Shown piece after piece: positions 10,214 through 20,802 of a DNA stretch of 64,000 nt (position 1 is the first letter of the stretch; the number at the start of each line of letters is the position of its first letter). Origin of the DNA: Neostapfia colusana (taxonomy: Eukaryota; Streptophyta; Magnoliopsida; Poales; Poaceae); assembly GCA_030760725.1 (NCBI GenBank), contig JASWHV010000012.1:47337652-47401651 (forward strand), in the 5' to 3' direction. The notes under the pieces are model-generated. The model was not told where the DNA came from. It saw only the letters and a list, made by a program, of their open reading frames with translations, and made no database searches. The position numbers and the translations under genes were made by a program.

Positions 10214-12810
10214 TCATTGATCATCCCACCGTGAGTGACGACTATGAGAACGTCTCCCGTCATGTGGATTTTTTGAAGGTCCCGCTTTTGCTGCTCCTGT
10301 AACATTATGTCGAACGCAATTCTTGTAACTATGGCCAACTTCGTTACAGTTGATACATCTCACTTGTTGCGACGATGAGCACTCGTCCATATCATTTCTT
10401 ATACGTCTAGTTTTACACCGGCCACGAGTCTGCTTCAACCTCAGATAATCAGGGCCTCTTTCGAGTTCTGGTCTAGGATCGTTGGTGAATGCAACAAAAA
10501 TCTGGTAACCAAATATCTCTGCGTATCAGGTTATGTGCAAAGTCTCTTTGAAAAAGTATTCTGACACATATATAGTTAGAGATAATTGACTCCGACTGCA
10601 GGCAGCAATGACATGAGAACAAGGCTATGGAGGTGCTTTGGCTTCATACATGTACATATGGCCGAGTTCTCACGAAGAACGCACTCGTGCACAGTCCGTT
10701 CACTCGTGGCACAACGTCTGCCTCAGTCTCTGTATGTGATATCAAACCTGTTCTGTAAAGTTCCAGTTTGTTTGACACTATGTAAGTGAGGTTTTTTAAC
10801 CTTCTCGTCCATGTAGTCACAAACAAATTTTGAGAAGACTAAATTAGGATCAGTCATCAATAGATAAGCTTTTGCAAAACGCTCAGGAAAGTACTTCATC
10901 GTTCATTCAAGATTTCTTCAACAATACCAACCAGTGGTAAAACTCTTGACCCACGTAGGATAAAGTTGTAGACCTATACGAAACTTGCATTAATTTGTAG
11001 TACTACTAATTTTAAGAATAATTAAAAGTAACACAAATAGTTACATACCTCGGCTAAATTAGTTGTCATAATTCAATACCTAGCACCGTGTGTGTCATAT
11101 AACAACGACCATTTCTCTTTCGGCTCATTATGAATCCAATATGAGAAACATCTGATAGATGATCTATCCCTACAAGATATAGTATGTTCGGTTGAAGAAA
11201 CAGTGGAGAGTGGTTCAGAGGCGTTTTCATTACTATCCCGTCCAAGTACCTCCGCGTTTGTTTCTTTCTGAGCTCATCAAGACGACGGCACAAAGCATTG
11301 AACTTCCTCTCTTGATTCTGACTACAGAGATGCTTAAACATGTTCATTAGTTGTTTGTTCTTGAAGTGACTGTAAAAATTTGCACCCAAGTGCCTCATAC
11401 ACCCAACTGGTGGGAGACAGCTCTCTGTGCAGCCGTATTTGATATCCGTTATTGCCTTCAACAAACCAGCGTGACGATCATATTTGACACATACATTTTC
11501 TCGGTCTTGCGCTACATAAACTCTAACCTGTTTCAAAAACCAGTACCAACTATCAACATTTTCACTCTCCACAAATACAAAGGCCACAGGTAAAATTTGA
11601 TTATCGCCATCAACTCCAATAGCTGTTAGAATTTGACATTTGTACTTTTTGGTTAGAAACGTAACATACATAGAATGGGCCTACAATATCAAAATGCCTT
11701 TATGCATTGACCTAGTGAAAAGAATGCACGGTGAAGGATAAGTTTCCCAGGAAGCCTGAGGTTTGGAACATCGATGATGTCAACAGCTGTGCCAACATTC
11801 TAACTTCTGATGTTATGAAGTAACTTTAGAAAATTATCATAAGATGTTTTATAAGTACCAAATCTTACCCAATCACCTTCTATTTCACCTTCCAAGCTTT
11901 GGAGTAGCTTATTGTATACTTAAAATCTTGCTCAATTGTGTTGCTAGTAGATTTAGGCTCAAAAGAAATATTATCAACCACACGAGCATACATGTGATTT
12001 GCAACAAACTGCGATGTAAGAGCAGTATTGCATTTCTCAAGATGTTGCAACTCGCACGCATGATCAATCACAATAGAATATTTTCAAAGGCTACTCCATT
12101 TCTCTGCATATCCACGACCACAAAACGGACAACTTGTTGATAAGCATTGGACATCATAAAGTTTTTTAGTGGATCGAGAAATCTTAAATGATCTCTTCAC
12201 TGAAAGGGACCAGTATTTAACAACATTTTGTAATGTTTCTTTACTTTTGAAAAGAGACCCCGCTGTTATTATATTGCCGTGGTAATTCAACGACAAATGA
12301 TACCCTTCAGTGACTCTTAGGTTTTCAAAATTTGGATGACTCCAATCGGCAGGGTCTAGAGGTTGATCTTCCTCGTCAGATGAATCATATTCAGAACATT
12401 ACTATAATCTCTATCCTTAATAATCATCTGCTAAACTATATGTTCTATATGCTCTCTTTCATCTGCTTGATCAGTTGTCTCGGTAACAACAGTATGTGTC
12501 AATTCATTATCATTATCTTCTTCCGCATCACCACCATCATTATCTTCCTCATCATCATCTTCGTCCTTTGTCTCGGCGACTACTTCCGTGGCTTCAACTC
12601 GAATCAGAAGTATTAGAGGCCACCCATATTGCAGAGCCCTTGCAACATAAGCACGCCACACGGGTGTTCCCTTTAGCGACAGTAGTTTCCAAGAAATGTT
12701 CCTCAATTGAATGGTTGATGACTCCATTTATTATCAACTCATATTTATCCTCACTCATTTTAAAAACTTTCAGCAACCATCTATAGACACCCATAAATGT
12801 TCGATCCATT
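10214..12810 (-). pseudogene. MULE transposase (MURA-like), broken
   Basis: Domains follow one another 5' to 3'. An acidic N-terminal part lies at 12431-12727. A MuDR-type N-terminal domain at 12084-12296 has VQCLSTSCPFCGRG. A region at 11880-12071 has HACELQHLEKCN and ISYSKAWKVK. The DDE transposase core at 11066-11671 has ILTAIGVDGDNQILPVAF, then DSWYWFLKQV, YDRHAGLLKAI and CMRHLGANF. A SWIM finger near 10570-10620 has PCSHVIAAC, and a CCHC knuckle at about 10313-10357 has CINCNEVGHSYKNC. The enzyme would cut at the TIRs and reinsert with 9-bp duplications. Several stops and frameshifts lie between domains. The first catalytic Asp of the usual D-G-T-F motif is missing (YVTF). Confidence 0.88.
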
Positions 12811-13669
12811 TGGACTAGGTATTCCCCGACTTATAAAACGGAGTCCTCATAGATCTACTCCACTTGAATTATAGTTAATTTGTCCATCTCCATAAAATAT
12901 CTGAAATTCTACTTTGTTGGACATACCTAGCATACGTATATACGCAATTTAATAGTTGCAAACATGGCATTGTAAATACATGTAGTATGAAAAATATTAC
13001 TAACAAAAATTAGAAATATGATAATATAATATAAATTGTGTTAAAAACTGATATGTACTATTATAGAAATATAAGTAGAAACTAAAAACTGATATTTAAT
13101 GTAGGATATATAAAAACTTAGCTATAATAGGGTTATATGTAATAATGTTAAAAAAACATAAAACTATTTTAAAATAGACAAAACATAAATTCAAACTAAC
13201 CAAAATTATTAAATTCAAATTAAACTAAACTCAAAGGTCCAAAACTAAAAATTTTAACATAAAAGGCCGAAACTAACCTAAAATCCAAAATTATAACTAA
13301 ACTTAACCTAAACGCCCGAAACTAAACCTAATCAAAATAAGCTATTTTTTTAAAAAAAGTTCAAAAACTAAACAAACATAATTTCAAACTAACCTAAAAT
13401 CCTAAATACAAACTAAACTAGACTAAAATTAAAAGTCCAAAAAACTTAAAACAAATTAAAACTAACATAAATTTATATTTAAACTAATCTAAACTCTAGA
13501 TTTCAACTAAACTAAATCATAATACTAAATACAAACTAAATTAAACACTAAAACCTAAAATAAAATCTAAACTACGTTCAAACTAATATTTAAACCTAAA
13601 TTATCTAGAATGCACAATTAATATAAGTAAATTTAAATATCATAACTATATTTAAAAGATTATACCTTA
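12811..13669. other. AT-rich subterminal region of the MULE
   Basis: No gene seen. From about 13180 to 13610 the plus strand is an irregular A/C-rich run dominated by AAACTAAAC, ACCTAAA and similar words, without a fixed period. It lies between the transposase 5' end and the right TIR and is probably leader or promoter sequence. Confidence 0.6.
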
Positions 13670-13737
13670 TTGTTTTTCTTTTTCTTTTCTTTTTTCTTTT
13701 CTTCTCTTCTCTTCTTCTCTCCTCTCTTTTTCTCGGT
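13670..13737. repeat. Pyrimidine (CT) tract beside the right TIR
   Basis: An unbroken C/T tract of about 68 bases, which is a GA tract on the transposase coding strand. It sits at the inner border of the right TIR, upstream of the transposase. Open frames through it are low-complexity artefacts. Confidence 0.8.
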
Positions 13738-13757
13738 GTGGGGAGGCAGACCCCGTA

Positions 13758-14017
13758 CGGCTGTCGTCCACGCCGTGGACAACATGACACGTCGGTCCAA
13801 AGATCCCGTGACCGTTGGGCCGACGTGGCTGTCACGTGGGTCGGTGTCGTCCACGGTGCGGACGACACCGGCCCGTCGTCCACGGGGTGGACGACAGGAT
13901 GTCCACGTGGACAAATCGTCCACCTCGTGGACTACTGGTTGGTTATTTCAGCAAAAAATTTTAGATGTTATTAATAAAAATTAATTTTTGTGTAGTGCTA
14001 AAATAATAAAAAATTTT
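13758..14017 (-). repeat. Right TIR of the MULE, with GTCGTCCAC/GTGGACGAC motifs
   Basis: Inverted counterpart of 4538-4800. It carries motif pairs at about 13761-13779, 13849-13865, 13877-13895 and 13915-13930, then the AT-rich terminal 80 bp. It lies 5' of the transposase and probably contains its promoter. Confidence 0.85.
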
Positions 14018-14026
14018 AAGATCTGA

Positions 14027-15099
14027 AACATTTTCTGAATTTCTCACTCAGCTTGGTGGATAAATTTCAGCCCACTAGGGCCCATGCTCGCGCTCCCCGG
14101 CGCTCAAACGCGTTGGCCCAAGGAGCGGCCCATCTAATTTCTACAGACCAACATTACCCTAAAACAATATGAGCCATAGAACATATCGGCTGAGATTTCT
14201 TATCGACGACCTTATAATATTTTGGCCGAGGGAAACCTTAAAATACTTTCCTATTCTGCCCCTTATCTCCTTCAACCGAACAATCCCGGTCTTCCCGGAG
14301 GAGTGGCGCATGGGCTAGGTAGATACAGGAGACTCGGCCACGTCGCGCGTAGGGCGTAGGTGGCACCCGAAGCGCGTGCGCCGGCATCTCGCGGCAAACT
14401 GACGCGAGTGGGCGGCCCGGCAGCAAGGGAAACCGAGCGGCGCAGCAGGCGACGCGCACGAAGTTTGAACCTGAGGCATGTGCGGTGCAGGGGAGCAGCG
14501 AGCGGGACGAAGCCCAAGGCTGCTCGCACATGCTGAGCGGCAGCGCGCGGTGGACGGCGTGAGGAGACAATTGAAATTTTACTATCCTTAATATTGGGCT
14601 TCGCCAAAATACCACTTCCAACATGTGACACTTTAAAATACCATTATAATTATTTCCAGTTTGCTCGTTTGCCACTATCATAGTATTTTAGTACTAACTG
14701 ACCTTTTTAACACTAAAACAATTCAAAGTGGACAGAAATGCCCTTATGTGTTTTAAAAATATAAAAAAATAACAGAAAATACAAAAATATAAATAAGCTA
14801 AAATATTTTAAAAAAAGTTAAATAAATTGGAATAATATACATGAAATAAAAAATAGAAAATTAACACAGAAAAATAGAGATAAATTTAAATAATTTATAA
14901 ACTTAGGTGCTGGGACCTTCCCCTTAGTGCTGCGCCTAAGCGATCGGAATAGAATAAGTTTTGACGGGCTACCACGTTGGTGGCATGCCTCTCTTATATA
15001 ATGTGCAGGGTGAGAGGGAGCTACAACCATTAGAAGGCAAGTGCCCCCGATCAGGGCTTCTAATGGGTCGCGCTTGGTTACATTCACCAAGCTCGGTTG
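14027..15099. other. Unclassified sequence between the MULE and the copia element
   Basis: 14027-14230 continues the MULE target DNA. 14290-14570 is GC-rich, and its open frames on the minus strand have no recognisable motif. 14580-14760 has repeated wording (accacttcc, ttgccactatc) typical of small transposon ends, but I find no clear TIRs or TSD. 14760-14900 is AT-rich. The minus-strand frame at 14818-15090 has no recognised domain. Confidence 0.4.
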
Positions 15100-15229
15100 G
15101 AGATCACCTAACAGTTATCCACAACTGACGCCTCTGAAGCGATCACGCCGCAAGCTTCGCATGATCTTCACACGATCTGGTCAACACGATGCACGTTTTG
15201 CGCCTGTATACCCGCCTGTATACCGGCGT

Positions 15230-15340
15230 TCAGTTTAGCCTAGACTTAGCTGATGTACTTTGTAATCCTCCTATATATGTACGAGCATGATCAATGAATG
15301 AACTCGGCTGCTCTCCACCTTTTACACGGTATTAGTGACC
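15230..15340 (+). promoter_or_regulatory. 5' LTR end and primer-binding-like site of the host copia
   Basis: Sequence typical of a short copia LTR 3' part: CTATATATGTACGAGC, then ATGAATGAACTCGG, ending in TTTACA at 15326. It is followed at 15327 by CGGTATTAGTGACC, a decayed version of the usual TGGTATCAGAGC initiator-Met tRNA binding site. Confidence 0.55.
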
Positions 15341-15376
15341 CCTTAGTCTCTTTGATCCCTACTGCTTCCGCACCTC

Positions 15377-16440
15377 ATGGAGTTCAATCCAATGTTCTCA
15401 CCCACCACAAAATCCTTCTCGCCGAGTTCATCCTCCACCGGCGTTCAGGACGACAGCCATCGGTCACTCTCCTCTGCCAACGCCGACGTTCTGCAAATTG
15501 TGAGCATCCGATCTCATGTTCCGGTTATACTCGAACTCACCAATCCCAACTACTATGATTGGCGCTTGTTCTTCGATTCGGTACTTGGTAAATTCGCTCT
15601 CGACAACCATGTGTCCTCTTTCACTCCTCTGATTCACCGTGATGCTGACTGGCAACGCGTTGATCAATGTGTTGTAAATTGGATTTACACCACATGTGCT
15701 CTGGAGATTTAGCAAATCGTCCGCCAACGCAAAACCGATGCATTCTCTCTCAGGAATGCTATTGAACATCTCTTCCTCGACAACCAAATGCAAAGGGCTT
15801 ATTTCTTTGAGCTGAATTTCAGAATCTCTACCAGGGCGACATGACGATCTCTGAGTATTGTGCCAAGCTCAAGCATTTGGCAGATAACCCGAATCTAGTT
15901 AAGTTCTTAATCTCCTCCACGGTCTCAATCCGAAGTATCGTCACGCCATTTCTGCCATCACCTCTCACCAACCACCTCACACCTTTCTCAGTACCCGTTC
16001 CCACCTCCTCTTGGAAGAACTCTTTGATAAACAACAAGCCGCCACAGTTGCAAATGATGCTCTATTTGCAAACAGTAGTGGTTCCTCCAACAAGGCTCCT
16101 CCAACAATAGTGCATCAGCTACTCAAGCTCATCATTCTGATTCTGGACCTGGATTAGGCGAGGAGGTGGGCGTGGCAACAAAAATTCCAACAAAAAGAAG
16201 AATCATGGTCGAGGGTCTGGCGGCAATAATCCTACTCAAACTAGTCGTCCTCAGTTTAACTCAGGATCGAATTCGTGGCGCCCGAACTTTAATCCTTGGA
16301 CCGGAATGGTCCAAGCCTGACCTATGCCTTTCCGGGCTCCCGGTGCTGGAGTTCTTGGGCTGCGCCCTGGGTTCATCCTACAGCAGGCAATGTACACAGC
16401 ACCAGGGCCTATTGACAATTCAAACCACCAGTTCGCGCTG
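15377..16440 (+). pseudogene. copia gag, host element
   Basis: The frame from ATG at 15377 (MEFNPMFSPTT) includes SHVPVILELTNPNYYDW, the N-terminal gag motif of the UBN2/retrotran-gag group, and DSVLGKFALDNHV. An in-frame stop at about 15710, and frameshifts beyond it, break the reading. The later part (16100-16440) is the low-complexity, Asn/Gly/Pro-rich tail region of such gags. Gag would form the virus-like particle. No CCHC knuckle could be read. Confidence 0.7.
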
Positions 16441-16503
16441 ACGCCTTCTTCCTCATCTCCCTGGGACACATAGTGCCTCTTCACTGCTCTGAACAATGCT
16501 TCC

Positions 16504-17872
16504 ATGGGTCCACAATCAACCTCCGATTGGTACGTTGATTCTGGAGCATCATCTCACATGACGGGTAACACATCTTCTCTACCTTCTGCACGTTTTGTTC
16601 CTCAACATTCATCTATCACAGTAGGAAATGGTGCACAATTGCCTCTCACACACTCCACCACATCAACCATGCCCACTAGCTCCACTTCTCTTCTACTACT
16701 CAACGTGTTATTTTCTCCTCATCTTGTCCAACAAACCTGATATCAGTTCGCAAACTCACACGTGATAATCTAGTTTCAGTAGAATTTGACCCTTTTGGTT
16801 TTTCCATCAAGGATCTACGCATGAAACAGGAGATGCTTCGATGTGATAGTGATGAAGATCTTTATTAACTTCACTTCAAGCACACTAGAGCCTTCCATGC
16901 TTCCACAAATACTGTCGACCTCTGGCATCAAAGACTTGGTCATCCAGGACGTACCTGCCTTGTTCAAGCTTTGAATAATTTTCAGTTCAGTTGTAATAAA
17001 AGTTCACAACTTTTTTGTCAGTCATGTCAATTAGGCAAGCATGTCCGTCTCCCATTCAATGTTTCTCAATCCTTTTCCTATTTTCCCTTTCAACTTATAC
17101 ATGTTGATTACGGATATCTCCAGTACTAAGTGTTTCAGGTTTTCAATATTACCTATTGATTTTGGATGATATCAGTCACTACACTTGGACTTTTCCTCTC
17201 CGTCATAAAAGTGATGTGTTCTCCACACTTCGTGCTTTTCATGCCTACGTTGCCACACAATTTTGACTGCCAATTTCAGCACTACAAACAGATAATGGCA
17301 GGGAATTTAATAACATCGCACTTCGCTCATTCTTTTCTGACAATGGAATATATCTTCGGCTATCTTGCCCATACACATCCCCACAGAATGGGAAGGCTGA
17401 GAGAATTCTCTGCACTCTCAATGATTCTGTCAGAACCATGCTTCTTCACTCTCGAACATCTGCATCATGCTGGGCAGAGGTCTCAATACTGTGACTTATC
17501 TGATTAATCGCAAGCCATGTCGATCCACTGGTACAGTTACACCCTATGAACTCTTATTTGGTTCTCCACCGTCATATGACCACCTAAGAGTTTTCGGATG
17601 CCTTTGTTTTCGTAATTTAACAGCCACAACACCTAACAAACTCAGCCCACGTTCTGTGGCTTGTGTTTTCCTCGGCTACCCCGATGATCATAAGGGTTAT
17701 AGACGTTTTGACATTGCTTCGCGCAAAGTGATTACCTCTCGACATGTCGTCTTTGACGAGCAACAGTCTCCATTTGTTGCATCGGCATCGCTGGCTCCAC
17801 CATCTTCAACACAGCACACACCATTCACCAACGATGACTTGATGTTCCTCCAACACGTCAAGTACAAGCTGT
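16504..17872 (+). pseudogene. copia protease and integrase, host element
   Basis: At 16525 DWYVDSGASSHMTGN contains the D-S-G-A active site of the aspartic protease. After a frameshift near 16740 there is VDLWHQRLGHPG (GAG pre-integrase domain, about 16917-16950) and then C-x-x-C with LGKHVRLPF. Fragments of the integrase core follow. A last open segment at 17467-17872 reads LINRKPCRSTGTVTPYELL, then FGCLCFRN and CVFLGYPDDHKGYR. Integrase would insert the cDNA. Stops and frameshifts are frequent. The reading ends exactly at the SIRE insertion. Confidence 0.85.
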
Positions 17873-19595
17873 TGAAAGTTGCCTAGAGGGGGGGGGGGGA
17901 TGAATAGGCTAACAAAATCTGAAACTATTGCAAACAGCGGATTAAACTTGAAGAAGGCGGGACTAGTCCGGTCTAGGTATAAAATTGTGTTTTAGGTTTT
18001 CCTTTTAAGTTCATTTAAGCGTAAGATGTATAGTAGTCAAACAATCTCACTAATAAGTTGTGAATGATTAGATTGCAGGTCAGCGGAACAATTCACAAGT
18101 GTTAACAAGATGAAAGCTTAATAAGTAACTCTAGTAAGCAAGCGAGAAGGTAAAGGAACCAAGAGACACGATTTATCCCGAGGTTCGATTCCACACATGA
18201 ATCTACGTCCTCGTTGAGGAGTCCACAAAGGACCAGGTCTTTTCTAACCCTTCCCTCACCGAGCGATCACCAAGATCAAGCCCGGGCTCTTTCACTATTA
18301 ATCAAATGTGAATACAATGCTCTTAGGCGCTACTCACAACTTGAGGCTCCCTTCAATAACCTAGCAGTTCAAGGAATCAAAATACAACAATCAAGAACTC
18401 AAATTAACAATTAGAGTGCAAGAGAGTCAAACCGAGAGCTCAAATATCGATCACCACGTCTTTCCTCTCACAAAACCATAAACTCCTAAAGATCCAATCT
18501 TAGGGATCAAGAGGGTGAGGAAAGAGGCTTAGAATAGCTCTAGAAATGAGTTATCAGTGCTAGGGTTGTTCTTTTTCCAATTCTCAGTCGGGGGGGTCTC
18601 CTTTTATAGAAATCCCGACATCTAGCCGTTACCAACTAAAGTCCGGACTAGTCCGGTCCCAACTCCGGACTAGTCTGTTCTTGAGGGATCACCCACGTCA
18701 CAAGGCTACCAACTAAAGTCTAGTGATCATTGGACTCAAACGGTCATAAAACCCCGGACTAGTCCGGCCAAGAGCGGACTGGTCCGATCTTAGTCATGAA
18801 CCTTTGTTCCGTATGAGAACAGACTAGTCTGGTAAGGGCGGACTAGTCCGGCCCCATGGGCAGACTAGTCCGATCTTACCAGACTTAGTCTAAAAACCCT
18901 CTAGTCTAGGGCTGCGGACTAGTCCAGCCAACTTCGGACTAGTCCGATCTCACACAGGAACCTTTGTTCCGTCCTAAATCAGACTAGTCTGAAGGGACCG
19001 GACTAGTCCGGCCTATGGAGCGGACTAGTCCGATGTCACTAAGAGACTTCTTCTCCGGACCTAAACAGTTTAGTCCGCTTAGCGGACTAATCCGGCCACA
19101 TGGGCAGACTAGTCCGGCCCTCTGAGACTTAGTCTCAGAACGACTGAGACTCACTCGACAACGGACTAGTACGGCCTAGAACGGACAAGTCCGAACTCAC
19201 TCAGAGACTCCTTGTCCGGTCTAAAATGGAGTAGTCCGGGTTGGAACGGACTAGTCCGGCCCGTAGTTTGGACAAGTCTGGTCTTCCTTTTTCATCCATA
19301 CCTATGACTACTTCCTCTCACGATTCTAACTTTCTAACTTTAGTTTGAGCTCTCTAATGATTCTCAAGCACTCTAAAAGAGAGGGTCCTGTATACAACTA
19401 GACAATGTGAAACTCAATAGAAAAATTATATTTTCTACTCTTTCAAGTTTTCTTCTTTTCCTTTTTGCTTCTTGAGAGACTCCAAATGCATTCCTTTGAT
19501 AAGCACCTGTGCTCATACTTAGTAAAATTCATTAGTATCTTAATTGTCGTCATCAATCATCCAAAACCCACGAGAATTATCTATATGCACTTTCA
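17873..19595 (-). repeat. 3' LTR of the SIRE/Maximus element
   Basis: 1,723 bp, collinear with 60945-62664 with scattered differences. TG...CA ends. A G-tract at 17887-17898 is longer than in the other LTR, whose own G-tract near 61654 is in turn longer. It contains a dense array of CGGACTAGTCCG-like palindromes. Confidence 0.93.
18640..19275. repeat. CGGACTAGTCCG palindrome array in the 3' LTR
   Basis: Many copies, two dozen or more by eye, of the 12-bp palindrome CGGACTAGTCCG and close variants (GGACTAGTCTGG, GGACAAGTCCG). Spacing is irregular at 15-45 bases, often with GGCC between copies. The same array is at 61705-62350 in the 5' LTR, and a related one is at 54355-55013. Confidence 0.9.
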
Positions 19596-20030
19596 ATCTC
19601 ACCCTTTTTGGTGATTGATGACAACACATTAGGATTCTCAATAAATAGATATGATAGATCGTTTTCTTAACACATGTGTATGGTTCACTCCCCCTAAATG
19701 TGTACACAAAAGATTATCAAGGAAAAACTATGCACAAGAGTGAGTTCTTTGGGAATTTTATACATACATGTGTTATGGTGGGGTGGCTAAGTGTGATGTT
19801 TGAAGTGAGCATTAACCGCATTAAGAAAGATATAACATTTACGAACAAACACATTTCAATATGGCATAATATGAAGACATAAAATAGCATAGTCATAACG
19901 TGGCATAGTCATTACAAACCAACATAAATGACTGTTTAAAGAGCAAGACTAAAGACTACGACTAGACTACTCCCCCTTATTCTCTCCCCTTTTGGCATCA
20001 AGGCACCAAAAAGGGAAAGAAAAGAGAGAA
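19596..20030 (-). other. PPT and 3' untranslated region of SIRE
   Basis: Beside the LTR, the minus strand reads AAAAAGGGTGAGAT, the polypurine tract that primes plus-strand synthesis. From there to 20034 no ORF is seen. This is the 3' untranslated stretch following the additional ORF. Confidence 0.75.
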
Positions 20031-20034
20031 AGAC

Positions 20035-20802
20035 CTAATCACTATCATCTCCATCTTGATCTTCGTCTTGGTCACTTTGAGTCTCCTCGTCCTCATCTTC
20101 ATCTTCGTCTTCATTGTCATCCTCTTGATGAGTGTGGGAGGTAGGAGGAGCAGCTAAGGAGGATCCAAAGTAGGCAAGCTCGTCCTCGGTGAGAGTGGGA
20201 AACTCTGTCACTGCGTCATCTCTGATGACGGTGGAGACATAGGTATCTCCATTTTGTCGCACATTGCCTTGAGATACTTCTCTTGGCGTTTCTTCATGTT
20301 CTGCATGCGAATTTCCACTTTCCGGCACGAGGAGAATATAGCCTTGAATTTTTTGAGCAGCCCACTAGAGGAGCCACTCGATGATGAAGGGACGGATGGT
20401 CCAGCTGAGGAGGATGGAGCTGCAGAAGAGCTCCTGCCCAAAGACGCAGGAGGGCGAGGAAGAGGAATCGGCATCTGGGGACGTAGCTTCCTGTGTTTCA
20501 CATCCTTTGCAAATTCTAGGCTTGTGACTTTCTCGATCATGCACATGATGTACGGTGCATATCCACAGGACCTGTTTGGGGTGTGGGAGACGTTGAAGAT
20601 ATCATTGTATATGTAGTCGAAGACATTGAATCTCTCTTCTTCATTGAGCAACTTCAACAAGTTCCTGAGGTACCCCTGTATCATCCCCGCATCCCCATCT
20701 TTTGGAGATAGAGTCTTCCTCAGGATTCTGTTTAGCACTCCGAACAAGGGTTTGATGTTGTGGGTTGAGGATGGCTCATAAGCGAGATATGAGGGATACA
20801 TG
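20035..20802 (-). pseudogene. SIRE additional ORF, C-terminal half
   Basis: Continuation of the ORF at 53380-54268. Reading runs in frame across the insertion once the acatg duplication is counted once. It contains IKPLFGVLNRILRKTLSPK, then NLLKLLNEEERFNVFDYIY. A Pro/Ser-rich linker and a basic helical stretch (KMK/RMQNMKKRQEKY) follow, and the tail is strongly acidic (DEDEDEDEE). A frame change near 20280 separates the helical part from the acidic tail. SIRE/Maximus elements carry a third ORF here, sometimes called env-like or aORF. Its function is not established, and I see no clear membrane segment in this half. Confidence 0.7.

Larger units (their letters stand above)
4538..14017 (-). mobile_element. 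Multigene Mutator-like element (MULE), 9.48 kb
   Basis: The two ends are inverted copies of each other: GAATTTTTTTTATTTTTAGC at the left, and a near-identical complement at the right ending TAATAAAAAATTTT. They continue inward through matching AT-rich and then GTCGTCCAC-rich sequence for about 260 bp. The element is bounded by a perfect 9-bp direct repeat, aagatctga (4529-4537 and 14018-14026), the hallmark of Mutator elements. Inside, all on the minus strand, are a transposase pseudogene (10214-12810), a PMD gene (7269-9999) and two small zinc-finger genes (6540-6862, 5166-5822). Long TIRs plus accessory genes make it a complete but mutated multigene MULE. It cannot move itself, because the transposase is broken and lacks a catalytic Asp. 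Confidence 0.92.
15100..17872 (+). mobile_element. Host Ty1/copia element, left part
   Basis: Plus-strand copia element in the order LTR end, PBS-like site, gag, protease, integrase. It is cut at 17872 by the SIRE element and continues at 62665. The join is proven by the 5-bp TSD gctgt (17868-17872 and 62665-62669) and by integrase sequence on the left and reverse transcriptase on the right. Many stops show it is old. The left boundary of the 5' LTR is not clear to me. Confidence 0.85.

Noticed and set aside
13670..13984. Open frame with a poly-Phe start
   Set aside because: It is a CT tract read through into the MULE TIR, with no domain and no plausible start context.
14238..14681. Minus-strand frame of 147 codons in GC-rich sequence
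   Set aside because: No motif recognised, and an overlapping frame of similar length runs on the same strand. It is probably chance.
14580..14760. Possible small MITE or Helitron end
   Set aside because: Wording resembles transposon ends, but I could not find TIRs, a TSD or a terminal hairpin with CTRR.
14818..15090. Minus-strand frame of 90 codons
   Set aside because: It has some protein-like sequence but no recognised domain, and it overlaps the presumed start of a copia LTR. I cannot support it as a gene.
20254..20616. Plus-strand frame of 120 codons
   Set aside because: Antisense shadow of the SIRE additional ORF.
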